Translations under genes and position numbers: made by a program | In this document: in pieces, positions 1-6,940 of the stretch | Numbering within the stretch: the first letter of the stretch is position 1 | How the letters are laid out: every line of letters starts with the position of its first letter | Assembly: GCF_000243155.2 (NCBI RefSeq) | Contig: NC_018017.1 | Location: 2,852,001-2,916,000, forward strand | Reading direction: 5' to 3' | Source: Desulfitobacterium dehalogenans ATCC 51507 | GTDB taxonomy: Bacteria > Bacillota > Desulfitobacteriia > Desulfitobacteriales > Desulfitobacteriaceae | Length of the DNA stretch: 64,000 bases | The notes under the pieces: generated by a model | Database searches by the model: none | What the model was told of the DNA's origin: nothing | Seen by the model: only the letters and a program-made list of their open reading frames with translations

Positions 1-249
1 CTTCGTGAAATTAATAATTTCTAAAAATTTTAATAATTAATTCTATTCTGGTAGTCATAAGTTTTAATAATAATACGCATATCATCTGCCGAACTGACCA
101 CTAGACCAAAAATAATTTTAAAACACTGAGCGATAGAATTCGACGTTATATTGTCAAATCCTTCTTACTTGTGCAAGTTTTTTAAATTATTAATTATTTT
201 ACTTATTATCTAAATATTCGGTTTCCTAAATCAATATAATCCTAAGATG
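1..249. other. AT-rich intergenic stretch, nothing recognised
   Basis: About 250 bases at the left edge carry no convincing reading frame on either strand. The sequence is strongly AT-rich with many short A and T runs. I could not find a promoter with both boxes well spaced, a riboswitch core or a long dyad. It lies beyond the aroA terminator, so it is probably the spacer before the next gene outside the window. Confidence 0.5.
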
Positions 250-290
250 CAAAAAAAGAAGGACCGTTCGTTGGATAAACGGTCCTTCTT
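250..290 (-). terminator. Intrinsic terminator after aroA
   Basis: A perfect 13-bp stem (AAGAAGGACCGTT / AACGGTCCTTCTT, loop of 9) is followed on the minus strand by seven T. It lies about 40 bases past the aroA stop codon and ends the aromatic operon. Confidence 0.9.
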
Positions 291-330
291 ACTCTATAAG
301 GAGTATTCCATTCTTAAGTTAAAAATCTCA

Positions 331-1635
331 CTATTGAGCTATCTCATGGATCAAGTCCAAGAAATTAGGAAAGGAAACCTCTGCTGCTTCTATACCTTCC
401 AGACTTACCCCTTCTTCAGAAAGCAGACCTGCCACCACCCAAGCCATAGCCAGGCGATGATCTCCATGACTCTGAGCAGAACCCCCTCGTAAGCTTTTAA
501 CCCCTTGAATCCGCAACCCATCGGGAAGCTCTTGTATGGTCGCACCCAGATCCTGCAGACCCTGGACGACCGTCTGAATTCGGTCCGTCTCTTTGACCCG
601 AAGCTCAGCGGCATCACGAATAATCGTTTCACCTTGGGCAAGACTTGCCGCAACTGCCAGGACAGGAATTTCATCGATGAGCTTGGGTATCATTTCGCCT
701 TGAATCTCTATGCCATGGAGCTGGGCTGGTCGTACGCGGAGATTGGCACGTGGTTCACTGCATTCTTCCCATTCCCCTTCTACTTGGATATCTGCACCCA
801 TTTGCCAAAGGGCATCCAAAATCCCTGTTCGAGTTGGATTTATCCCCACATTCTTGAGAAGGAGCTCTCCCTGGGGAATGACGGTCCCTAGGACCAGGAA
901 AAATGCAGCAGAGGAAATATCCCCCGGCACCGCTACTTCTCGTCCGGATAGGATCGCACCACCCTTTACCCTTGCGGTGCAGCCCTCGCTCTTTAGATCA
1001 ACTCCAAATCCCCTCAGCATTCGTTCCGTATGATCTCGTGAAAGGAAGGGTTCTGTGACCCTGGTCTCTCCTTCTGCTCTCAGCCCGGCCAGAAGAATGG
1101 CGGACTTTATCTGAGCGGAGGGAACAGGCGAATTGAATTGAACCCCATGTAAGAGGCCGCCTTGAATGGTCAAAGGGGCATATTTTCCTTCTTGCCTACC
1201 GAGAATACGTGCTCCCATTTCCTGCAAAGGAAGGGTAACCCGGCCCATTGGTCGTGACCTGATTGAAGAATCCCCGGTCAAGGTCGCGCTGAAGGGGCAG
1301 CCTGCTAAGACGCCTAACATGATCCTCATCGTGGTTCCGGAATTCCCCACATCCAAAATATCCTGGGGTTCATGCCAATTCTCAAAGCCCCGGCCTCTGA
1401 TCCAGACTTCCGCATCCCGCCGTTCCCATTCTACTCCCAGTGTCTTCAGGCATTCCAGCGTACTTAGGCAATCCTGTCCCAGCAAAAAATTCGTAATATG
1501 GGTTTCACCCTGAGCCATCCCGCCGAACAAAGCAGCCCGATGGGATATGGACTTATCTCCAGGGACCTCTATTTCACCTTGAATTCGCCGAATAGGATTA
1601 ATTCGTATTCCTTTAGACTCATTATTTATTTGCAT
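331..1635 (-). CDS. aroA: 3-phosphoshikimate 1-carboxyvinyltransferase (EPSP synthase)
   Basis: Makes EPSP from shikimate-3-phosphate and phosphoenolpyruvate, the sixth step of the shikimate pathway, in the cytosol. The 434-residue length is normal. Visible motifs are GDKSISHRA near residue 27, GNSGTTMR near 97, the SIRSRPMGRV stretch near 123, and DHRLAMAW near the C-terminus. The GNSGTTMR form, as opposed to GNAGTAMR, is typical of class II enzymes of Gram-positive bacteria, so reduced glyphosate sensitivity is possible (inference). The ATG is preceded by GGAGGGAATCAG and overlaps the end of tyrA by 14 bases, so the two are translationally coupled. It is the last gene of the aromatic operon and is followed by a strong terminator. 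The identification is secure. Confidence 0.97.
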   Translation of the reverse strand: MQINNESKGIRINPIRRIQGEIEVPGDKSISHRAALFGGMAQGETHITNFLLGQDCLSTLECLKTLGVEWERRDAEVWIRGRGFENWHEPQDILDVGNSGTTMRIMLGVLAGCPFSATLTGDSSIRSRPMGRVTLPLQEMGARILGRQEGKYAPLTIQGGLLHGVQFNSPVPSAQIKSAILLAGLRAEGETRVTEPFLSRDHTERMLRGFGVDLKSEGCTARVKGGAILSGREVAVPGDISSAAFFLVLGTVIPQGELLLKNVGINPTRTGILDALWQMGADIQVEGEWEECSEPRANLRVRPAQLHGIEIQGEMIPKLIDEIPVLAVAASLAQGETIIRDAAELRVKETDRIQTVVQGLQDLGATIQELPDGLRIQGVKSLRGGSAQSHGDHRLAMAWVVAGLLSEEGVSLEGIEAAEVSFPNFLDLIHEIAQ

Positions 1636-2533
1636 CTGATTCCCTCCGGTTCAGCATTTGACTCCTGGCCCTTTGAGCCCTCTCAAACACTTTAAACATC
1701 TCTTCGCCATCAGCGCCTGCAATGATCTCCCGAATCTCCTTAACCTTTTCTTCCCAGATATCCAGGGAGCGGAGAATTGCCGAGGCGTTGGAAAACAATA
1801 TATCCCTCCACATTTCCGGTGAACTATCCACCAGCCGCGTAATTTCTCTGAAGCTCCGACCGGCTATTTCGAGGGGTTTCCCTCTTAAATTCCCTTCTGA
1901 TGCAGTTAAGGCCAGCGCAAGGGACAGCACATGAGGCAGGTGGCTGATCAAGGCCACTTCATCATCGTGATCCTCAGCTTCCCGCAAGACGATTCTTGCC
2001 CCAAGTCCCTGGACCAATTGGGAAAACTTTTCCACCATCTCCTGAGGACAAGATGGGGGAGGGGTAATCACATAAGGGTAACTCTGGAATAAATTCGGTT
2101 TAGCCGCTTGAAACCCCTGCTGCTCTGATCCTGTCATCGGGTGACCCCCAATAAAATAGACCGAATTCATCTGATTGGCTGCTCGGCATATGTCTATTTT
2201 TACACTTCCTACATCTGTGATGAGGCTGCCGGCGGGCACACAACCGACGACCTGGGCAAAACTTTCTGCCAGCAGGGAAATTGGTGTCGCCAGGATAACC
2301 ATATCCACGTCAAGGATCTCCGGTATATCCTGCCAGCCCTCTTTGATCCATCCCCGGGCTTCTGCTTCTTTCAGACTTTCTTCATTGCATTCTACAGCGC
2401 AGACAGTCCAGCCCTGCCCTGCTAAGGCACCTGCCCAGGACCCTCCAATCAGGCCGAGGCCGATGACACAAGCACGGGGCTGCCTTTGCCCTGTCCATCC
2501 TCCGGACAAAACAGTTTCCCGACCTTTTTCCAT
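1622..2533 (-). CDS. tyrA: Prephenate dehydrogenase
   Basis: Oxidatively decarboxylates prephenate to 4-hydroxyphenylpyruvate with NAD(P)+, the committed step to tyrosine. At 303 residues it is the short monofunctional form, with no chorismate mutase or ACT domain fused. The Rossmann glycine motif GLGLIGG lies near residue 26, and the active-site HPMTGSEQQG block near 131 is diagnostic. The ATG shares one base with the aroF stop (TAATG), so translation is coupled. The tail overlaps aroA. The residues before the Rossmann strand are poorly conserved in character, so a slightly later start is possible. Because no ACT domain is present, tyrosine feedback probably acts on the DAHP synthase (inference). 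Confidence 0.95.
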   Translation of the reverse strand: MEKGRETVLSGGWTGQRQPRACVIGLGLIGGSWAGALAGQGWTVCAVECNEESLKEAEARGWIKEGWQDIPEILDVDMVILATPISLLAESFAQVVGCVPAGSLITDVGSVKIDICRAANQMNSVYFIGGHPMTGSEQQGFQAAKPNLFQSYPYVITPPPSCPQEMVEKFSQLVQGLGARIVLREAEDHDDEVALISHLPHVLSLALALTASEGNLRGKPLEIAGRSFREITRLVDSSPEMWRDILFSNASAILRSLDIWEEKVKEIREIIAGADGEEMFKVFERAQRARSQMLNRRESDANK

Positions 2534-3561
2534 TACCGACGAGCCCCTTTCACCGGTCTGCCCAGTGCTTGCGACAGAACAGCCAATTCCTCCATCATGG
2601 CGGCGAAATTAGCCAGGGTTAAGGATTGCTTGCCGTCAGATACGGCCTTTTCCGGCTGAGGATGCACCTCAACAAGGATACCATCCGCCCCGGCCGCTAC
2701 TGCGGCTTTCGTCATGGCAGGCACCAGATTCCAACGTCCGGTTCCGTGACTGGGGTCAACAATAACCGGAAGATGGGAAAGGGACTGAAGAGCGGGAACC
2801 ATACTTAAATCCAGAGTATTTCTGGTGTAGCTTTCAAAGGTACGAATCCCCCGCTCACAGAACATGACCTGGTAGTTGCCGCCATCCATAATGTACTCTG
2901 CAGCCATCATCCATTCTTCAAGGGTCGCCGAGGGTCCTCGTTTCAAGAGGATGGGTTTATTGGTTTTGGCTACTTCTTTAAGGAGGAAGAAGTTCTGCAT
3001 ATTGCGGGCCCCGATTTGCAGGATATCCGTATAATGGGCTACAAGCTCCACATCCCGCACATCCACTACTTCAGTTACGACCAGGAGCCCCGTCTCTTCT
3101 CTGGCTTCGGCGAGAAGTTTTAATCCATCCTCTTCCAAGCCCTGAAAAGCATAGGGAGAAGTACGGGGTTTGAAAGCTCCTCCTCTCAAAAAGGTAGCCC
3201 CTGCTTCTTTAACAGCGTGCGCAGTCTCTAAAATCTGGGACCGGCTTTCAACGCTGCAGGGTCCCGCCATTACGTGAATTTCGTCCCCGCCAATCTCATA
3301 GTCCCCTATCTTAACGATGGTATTCTCACTCTGAAACTCACGACTTACAAGCTTATAGGGTGCCAGAATGGGAACCACTTTTTCTACCCAAGGCAGGGCT
3401 TCCAGGTCCAGAGCCTTCAGTCGCGAACGATCTCCTACGGCACCAATGATAATCTTTTCTACCCCTTGGGATAGATGAATCTTAAATCCCTCCTGGCTCA
3501 AACGCTCATTGATTTCCTGAACTTCTGTCTCACCGGCTCCACGCTTTAATACGATAATCAT
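2533..3561 (-). CDS. aroF: 3-deoxy-7-phosphoheptulonate synthase (type I, with N-terminal regulatory domain)
   Basis: Condenses phosphoenolpyruvate and erythrose-4-phosphate to DAHP, the first shikimate step. The first ~90 residues resemble the ferredoxin-like regulatory domain found in Thermotoga-type DAHP synthases, where it binds tyrosine or phenylalanine. The TIM barrel follows, with AGPCSVES, RGGAFKPRTSPYAFQG, GARNMQNF, LLKRGPSATLEEW and DPSHGTGRWN, which carry the metal and phosphate ligands. I start it at 3561 because AAGGAG lies 9 bases before that ATG; the reading frame is open further upstream but without a ribosome site. The product is 342 residues. The stop overlaps the tyrA start. 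Confidence 0.95.
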   Translation of the reverse strand: MIIVLKRGAGETEVQEINERLSQEGFKIHLSQGVEKIIIGAVGDRSRLKALDLEALPWVEKVVPILAPYKLVSREFQSENTIVKIGDYEIGGDEIHVMAGPCSVESRSQILETAHAVKEAGATFLRGGAFKPRTSPYAFQGLEEDGLKLLAEAREETGLLVVTEVVDVRDVELVAHYTDILQIGARNMQNFFLLKEVAKTNKPILLKRGPSATLEEWMMAAEYIMDGGNYQVMFCERGIRTFESYTRNTLDLSMVPALQSLSHLPVIVDPSHGTGRWNLVPAMTKAAVAAGADGILVEVHPQPEKAVSDGKQSLTLANFAAMMEELAVLSQALGRPVKGARR

Positions 3562-3645
3562 AATTTTCCACTCCTTAACTACCATCCTACTTTTTTGTTT
3601 ATATTACTCACTTGCAGCGTGAGCAAAATCTACCATAATACAACT

Positions 3646-4011
3646 CTACTCCACAAGATCTCTGCGTAAGTTAACCGCATCCCTTAGGTACACCGGGTGG
3701 ATTTCTTCTTGAGTTAAAGAAGACTCTACATGAAGCAGCACTCGAATACATAGTGGCAGCGAGCCTGGAACAGGAATTTCATTCAGGCAGATCATAGGCA
3801 CCCTATCCCAACCCAGTTGACGTGCGAAAGTGGCAGGAAATGCAACATCGATATCCTTGGTCAGGGTGAAGATGGCACTGATAATATCTTCCGTCGCTAA
3901 GGAATTACGCATCATCATCTCCTGCAAGAGTTCCTGTGTCGCTTGACGGATTTGTTCTACATCATTTTCTTGAATCGTAATGGCGCCACGTATACCACGA
4001 ACCCTCGTCAC
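3646..4011 (-). CDS. aroH: Chorismate mutase, AroH class
   Basis: Rearranges chorismate to prephenate. The 121-residue length fits the small trimeric AroH fold of Bacillus subtilis. The family's active-site residues appear in place: the RGIRGA arginine at the N-terminus, the Cys and Glu in ICLNEIPVPG, and the Arg in CIRVLLHV. The start is GTG, with GGGAG about 10 bases upstream. The order aroH-aroF-tyrA-aroA supplies the complete branch to tyrosine apart from the aminotransferase and the middle shikimate steps. About 85 bases separate it from aroF; that gap contains a small CTCAC/GTGAG hairpin but no terminator. Confidence 0.93.
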   Translation of the reverse strand: MTRVRGIRGAITIQENDVEQIRQATQELLQEMMMRNSLATEDIISAIFTLTKDIDVAFPATFARQLGWDRVPMICLNEIPVPGSLPLCIRVLLHVESSLTQEEIHPVYLRDAVNLRRDLVE

Positions 4012-4028
4012 ATTACTTCATCTCCCTT

Positions 4029-4466
4029 TTAATCCATATTTTCTTTCGGAGACGCCCTATGTCCCAGGCCCACAGCCACCTCATCCAGATGCAATAAGCC
4101 CACTCCAAAGAAAACCGCCACCGACAAATGTTCATCTCTCCTGGCAATACCGATTTTCCCACCGATATTTAATCCCATAGCCTTTGGCATAATCTGACTC
4201 AATGCTTCCCGGGTGGCTCCGGCAACAGCCCCTTCATCTCCATGGGTTTCCTTAATGACCCCTTCCCGCTTGGCGGCAACTATGGCCCTTTCCACGATTT
4301 TTTTAATAGCTGTAAGATACTCACCGCCATAATCCACAGCCACAGTACGAATTCCGTGGCGACCAAAACCATCCTTCAAGTGTGCTTCTTCTTCACGGCT
4401 TTCGGCCATGGCCATGCGCAATGCCGCCATAGCAATTTTCTTACTTTCTGCAACCATTCTATTCAT
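4029..4466 (-). CDS. Lin0512 family conserved hypothetical protein
   Basis: A 145-residue soluble protein that I recognise as resembling the Lin0512 family (uncharacterised). Its function is unknown. It contains the segments VAVDYGGEYL and GINIGGKIG-like LNIGGKIGIARRDEHLSVAVFFG, with a His-Leu-Asp stretch near the C-terminus. It is the first gene after the operon promoter, 17 bases upstream of aroH, so it is transcribed with the aromatic genes; a role in that pathway is only suggested by position. The ATG at 4466 has its ribosome site very close. The ATG at 4457, with AAAGGA nine bases upstream, is an equally good start. Confidence 0.75.
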   Translation of the reverse strand: MNRMVAESKKIAMAALRMAMAESREEEAHLKDGFGRHGIRTVAVDYGGEYLTAIKKIVERAIVAAKREGVIKETHGDEGAVAGATREALSQIMPKAMGLNIGGKIGIARRDEHLSVAVFFGVGLLHLDEVAVGLGHRASPKENMD

Positions 4467-4561
4467 TCCTTTCCCTTAAGGGATTCCTTTGATTAGATTA
4501 TCCATCTTTAATAGTACTACACTATGTACTTTTAGACATTAGTACATTTCCTAAAAAAGAG

Positions 4562-4604
4562 AATAAAAAAGACACCTACGGTGTCAATTATCTGATTCCA
4601 CCGT
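4562..4604 (-). promoter_or_regulatory. Probable transcription attenuator in the aromatic operon leader
   Basis: On the minus strand a short hairpin, GACACC-GTA-GGTGTC (4571-4585), is followed by six T, which is an intrinsic terminator about 100 bases before the first gene. Its 5' arm can instead pair with an upstream segment: ACGGTG at 4599-4604 is perfectly complementary to CACCGT at 4578-4583. The two pairings exclude each other, which is the hallmark of an attenuator. I see no T-box sequence, and the signal that is sensed is unknown. Confidence 0.6.
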
Positions 4605-4706
4605 CCTACCATCCTTCCATTATTCAATTGGGGGGAAAAATAGAAAACTAAACCGTCCTACAACTACATATCTCTACATCAGATGTTGAATTGGATATTA
4701 AATTAT

Positions 4707-4735
4707 ATTATATGATGCATCCGATCAACTTTCAA
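4707..4735 (-). promoter_or_regulatory. Promoter of the aromatic operon
   Basis: TTGAAA (4730-4735) and TATAAT (4707-4712) are separated by exactly 17 bases on the minus strand, a strong housekeeping-type promoter. Transcription would start near 4700 and give a leader of about 235 bases that contains the attenuator. Confidence 0.8.
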
Positions 4736-4799
4736 GCACGAATCTATAGTTCTACAGGAAAAATCCATTGCGGATGACCATACAGATTTGGGTTCAGAA

Positions 4800-5969
4800 T
4801 TAAGCTTGAGTGTCTTGGCTTTTCTTAATTCCTAGCACTTTACCCGCGACCAGGGCAATGACTGCCGAAGCTGCACTGAAGAGGGCTCCCATTTTTGCTG
4901 CTCCTTGCAGACCCGGATCGATAAAGGCCACGCCTGAAACGAACAGGGCGACTGTGAGTCCCATAGCCGCTACCACGCCCGCCACAAGAAGCTCTTTATA
5001 CCCCATGCCCTTGGGAAAGGGAAAGCCGATAACTGTTGCCAAAGAGCCCATTAGGAATATTCCCAGAGTTTTTCCTCCTAAGAGGGCAATGAAAATGAGC
5101 CATGTGAGGGTGCTGATTTCCGAGAACTCCACGCCCGCATTGGTTAACCCGAACAAAAGCAGGCCAAAATCCACGAAAATTTTCCACTCGTGCTCAAATG
5201 TTTTCAAAGTAGAATGATCTTTGGGATCATCCTCAAACAAGCCGAATTCCTCCCTGGGAGGGTGGGGCAGGAAGGGAACGATGAAAACCAGGGCCAGAGC
5301 CGGATGAATATGAGCCAGATAAAGCCCTGCCCAACTCAGCACTCCCCCTAAGACGATATAAGGCCAGTAGCTCCGAACATTTTTGCGTCGAAGCAGATAA
5401 GCGACCAGCATCCCTCCCACAGTGAGCAATAACCAGATCGGGGCCACCGGATTGGCGGGGTCAGGGTAAAAGAAGGCGATAATCATGAGACCGATGCCAT
5501 CATCGACAATAGCCAAGAGCAATAAAAAGGAGACGGCAGCATGATGAGCCCCAAACACTACCCTTGCCACTAACCAAGCTAAGGCGATATCGGTGGCTGT
5601 AGGTATGCCCCAACCTTTAGCGAATTCGGAACTCCCTATCAGGGCATTTAAACCAATAAATACAAGGGCCGGGCCCAGAACACCGCCAAGGGTGGCCATT
5701 AAGGGGTTGACGGCCCGTTTAATGGGATTTAAGCTCCCTCCAGGCAATAGGCTCTGGGTGATTTCAACAGCCGCTATAGCAAAAAAGAACACCATAAAAA
5801 TATCGTTAACAAAGAAATGAAGGGATAGGTCTCCCATAATTTCATTGTGCACAAAATGATGGTAATTCTCCGGCGCTAAATTAGCCCAAACAAGTGCAAT
5901 AAGAACACCTAGAATTAATGGTATTGAAAACTCCTGCAAAAAATTAATAGTCTTTTTCTTCGTACTCAC
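4800..5969 (-). CDS. nhaA: Na+/H+ antiporter NhaA
   Basis: Exchanges cytoplasmic Na+ (or Li+) for external H+ at the cytoplasmic membrane, for pH and sodium homeostasis. The 389 residues with about 12 hydrophobic segments match the family. The ion-binding aspartates are present: D127 in IPTATDIALAW and the adjacent D156-D157 in LAIVDDGIG (E. coli D133, D163, D164). The start is GTG at 5969, preceded by GGGGGAG. The gene is monocistronic, with its own promoter and a long structured leader containing a c-di-GMP-I riboswitch and a terminator, so expression should respond to the cyclic dinucleotide. No clear terminator follows before the aromatic promoter. Confidence 0.96.
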   Translation of the reverse strand: MSTKKKTINFLQEFSIPLILGVLIALVWANLAPENYHHFVHNEIMGDLSLHFFVNDIFMVFFFAIAAVEITQSLLPGGSLNPIKRAVNPLMATLGGVLGPALVFIGLNALIGSSEFAKGWGIPTATDIALAWLVARVVFGAHHAAVSFLLLLAIVDDGIGLMIIAFFYPDPANPVAPIWLLLTVGGMLVAYLLRRKNVRSYWPYIVLGGVLSWAGLYLAHIHPALALVFIVPFLPHPPREEFGLFEDDPKDHSTLKTFEHEWKIFVDFGLLLFGLTNAGVEFSEISTLTWLIFIALLGGKTLGIFLMGSLATVIGFPFPKGMGYKELLVAGVVAAMGLTVALFVSGVAFIDPGLQGAAKMGALFSAASAVIALVAGKVLGIKKSQDTQA

Positions 5970-6065
5970 TGGATCTCCCCCTCAAGTCAATAATAATGTG
6001 TAAATAGGATAGACAGATTCATAATGTCGCGGTCCTGTAAGCACTCCTTTCCTAAAAAAGCATAC

Positions 6066-6098
6066 AAAAAGAGAGTAGTCCAAAAAGGAACTACTCTC
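6066..6098 (-). terminator. Riboswitch-controlled terminator before nhaA
   Basis: On the minus strand a GC-balanced stem GAGAGTAGT-CC / GG-ACTACTCTC with a T-rich loop is followed by five T. It sits directly after the aptamer and about 100 bases before the nhaA start, the expected position for the expression platform of a transcription-terminating riboswitch. Confidence 0.85.
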
Positions 6099-6108
6099 CC
6101 CTAAGAAG

Positions 6109-6214
6109 TTCTAAGCACTTGTAGCTTGGCGATCTTAGTCGATCTTGCGCAACGACCTTAGACCCATAGCTTTAGCGTCCTTTGCTTTAACAAAGTTTGC
6201 CCCAACCATTAGAA
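6109..6214 (-). ncRNA. Cyclic di-GMP-I (GEMM) riboswitch aptamer
   Basis: The minus-strand RNA carries the GEMM-I core in order: GGGGCAAACTTTG, a closing CAAAGGACGC, then AAAGCTATGGGTCTAAGG, a second variable hairpin, and the 3' segment CGCCAAGCTAC. Outer strands TTCTAA and TTAGAA close the P1 helix. The family senses c-di-GMP, with a subclass sensing 3',3'-cGAMP; I cannot assign the ligand with certainty by eye. A terminator follows and the controlled gene is nhaA. The P1 3' strand can also pair with the following TTCTTAG segment, which may be how the switch communicates with the terminator. Confidence 0.88.
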
Positions 6215-6235
6215 ATATTTAATTTTTAATAATTT

Positions 6236-6265
6236 AGTATAGCATAGATAAACTGCCTCAGGCAA
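6236..6265 (-). promoter_or_regulatory. Promoter of the riboswitch-nhaA transcript
   Basis: TTGCCT (6260-6265) and TATACT (6236-6241) are 18 bases apart on the minus strand. The predicted start near 6229 lies just 5' of the aptamer. Confidence 0.7.
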
Positions 6266-6294
6266 TAACCGAGCAACATCTTTTATCCCATGTC

Positions 6295-6864
6295 CTAGCG
6301 GCTGACTCTTAAAGTTTGGACATTATGCTCGATAATAACCGTCTGATTAAGCCGAGGCTCTGTCAGGGCGGAATCTTTCCTGATCACCTGTATGCGCACA
6401 ATGGCGGATACATTGGTTCCATCCAACTGAAGTATTCCTCCTTGAACAGGGATCTCCAATTCCCCTCGTGCTAAGGTTCCGAGAACTTTTCCATTTTGGA
6501 TCACGCGGACCGGTGCGGCGGGAACAGCTTTGAGGGTTATCAGGGATGTTTGAGAAGTCGCTTCCTGAATTAAATTCGGTGTGACCGTACTTGATACCGG
6601 CGTACTGTCCAAGGAAGGCGCTTCTACGTTCTGTGCCACGGAAATATAATAATCCACAGGATCTTTAGCTAACCCTAAAGCCATCTGAGCTAAAACCAAG
6701 AAGACAGCTGAGAGAACGACCGCCCGAATAATAGCCTTCTCGAATTTAAGCAGACCTGACGAATAATTATGCCGACGTTTATTGGCACGGGCTGTGGTTC
6801 TCCCGGAACGAGGAATAAATCCATTTCGCTTCTTATTCTTACTAAAAAATTGCAAAGGACGCAT
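6295..6864 (-). CDS. Membrane-anchored protein of unknown function
   Basis: I do not recognise this family. The 189-residue product has a very basic N-terminus (KNKKRN..., about residues 9-33), one transmembrane helix at about residues 44-65 (AIIRAVVLSAVFLVLAQMAL), and an extracytoplasmic domain of ~120 residues. A Thr/Ser-rich linker is followed by beta-strand-like repeats such as VRVIQNGKVLGTL and GGILQLDG. This is the layout of a single-pass cell-surface protein. The ATG at 6864 has GAGGTG six bases upstream and is preferred over an in-frame GTG at 6873. The ribosome site sits in the loop of a 14-bp hairpin that buries the start codon (see the repeat entry). The gene is convergent with none and stands alone. 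Confidence 0.7.
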   Translation of the reverse strand: MRPLQFFSKNKKRNGFIPRSGRTTARANKRRHNYSSGLLKFEKAIIRAVVLSAVFLVLAQMALGLAKDPVDYYISVAQNVEAPSLDSTPVSSTVTPNLIQEATSQTSLITLKAVPAAPVRVIQNGKVLGTLARGELEIPVQGGILQLDGTNVSAIVRIQVIRKDSALTEPRLNQTVIIEHNVQTLRVSR

Positions 6865-6896
6865 AAACTTCACCTCATCACCAGTTTATGCGTCCT
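6856..6896 (-). repeat. 14-bp perfect inverted repeat enclosing the ribosome site
   Basis: The arms AGGACGCATAAACT (6856-6869) and AGTTTATGCGTCCT (6883-6896) are perfect complements separated by 13 bases. In the minus-strand mRNA the loop holds the GAGGTG ribosome site, and the 3' arm holds the ATG start codon of the membrane-anchored protein. T-rich sequence follows shortly after. This could be a translational lock or a terminator superimposed on the start site. Confidence 0.8.
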
Positions 6897-6940
6897 GTGT
6901 AGAACTAAGACATGATTATTATTTTTAGAGCGTGCAGATT

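Noticed and set aside
505-891. 128-codon plus-strand frame within aroA
   Set aside because: It is antisense to aroA, whose motifs are complete.
4562-4735. TRAP-type (G/U)AG repeat site in the aromatic leader
   Set aside because: Only a few TAG triplets occur and their spacing is irregular (about 7, 3 and more bases), far from the 9-11 regularly spaced repeats expected.
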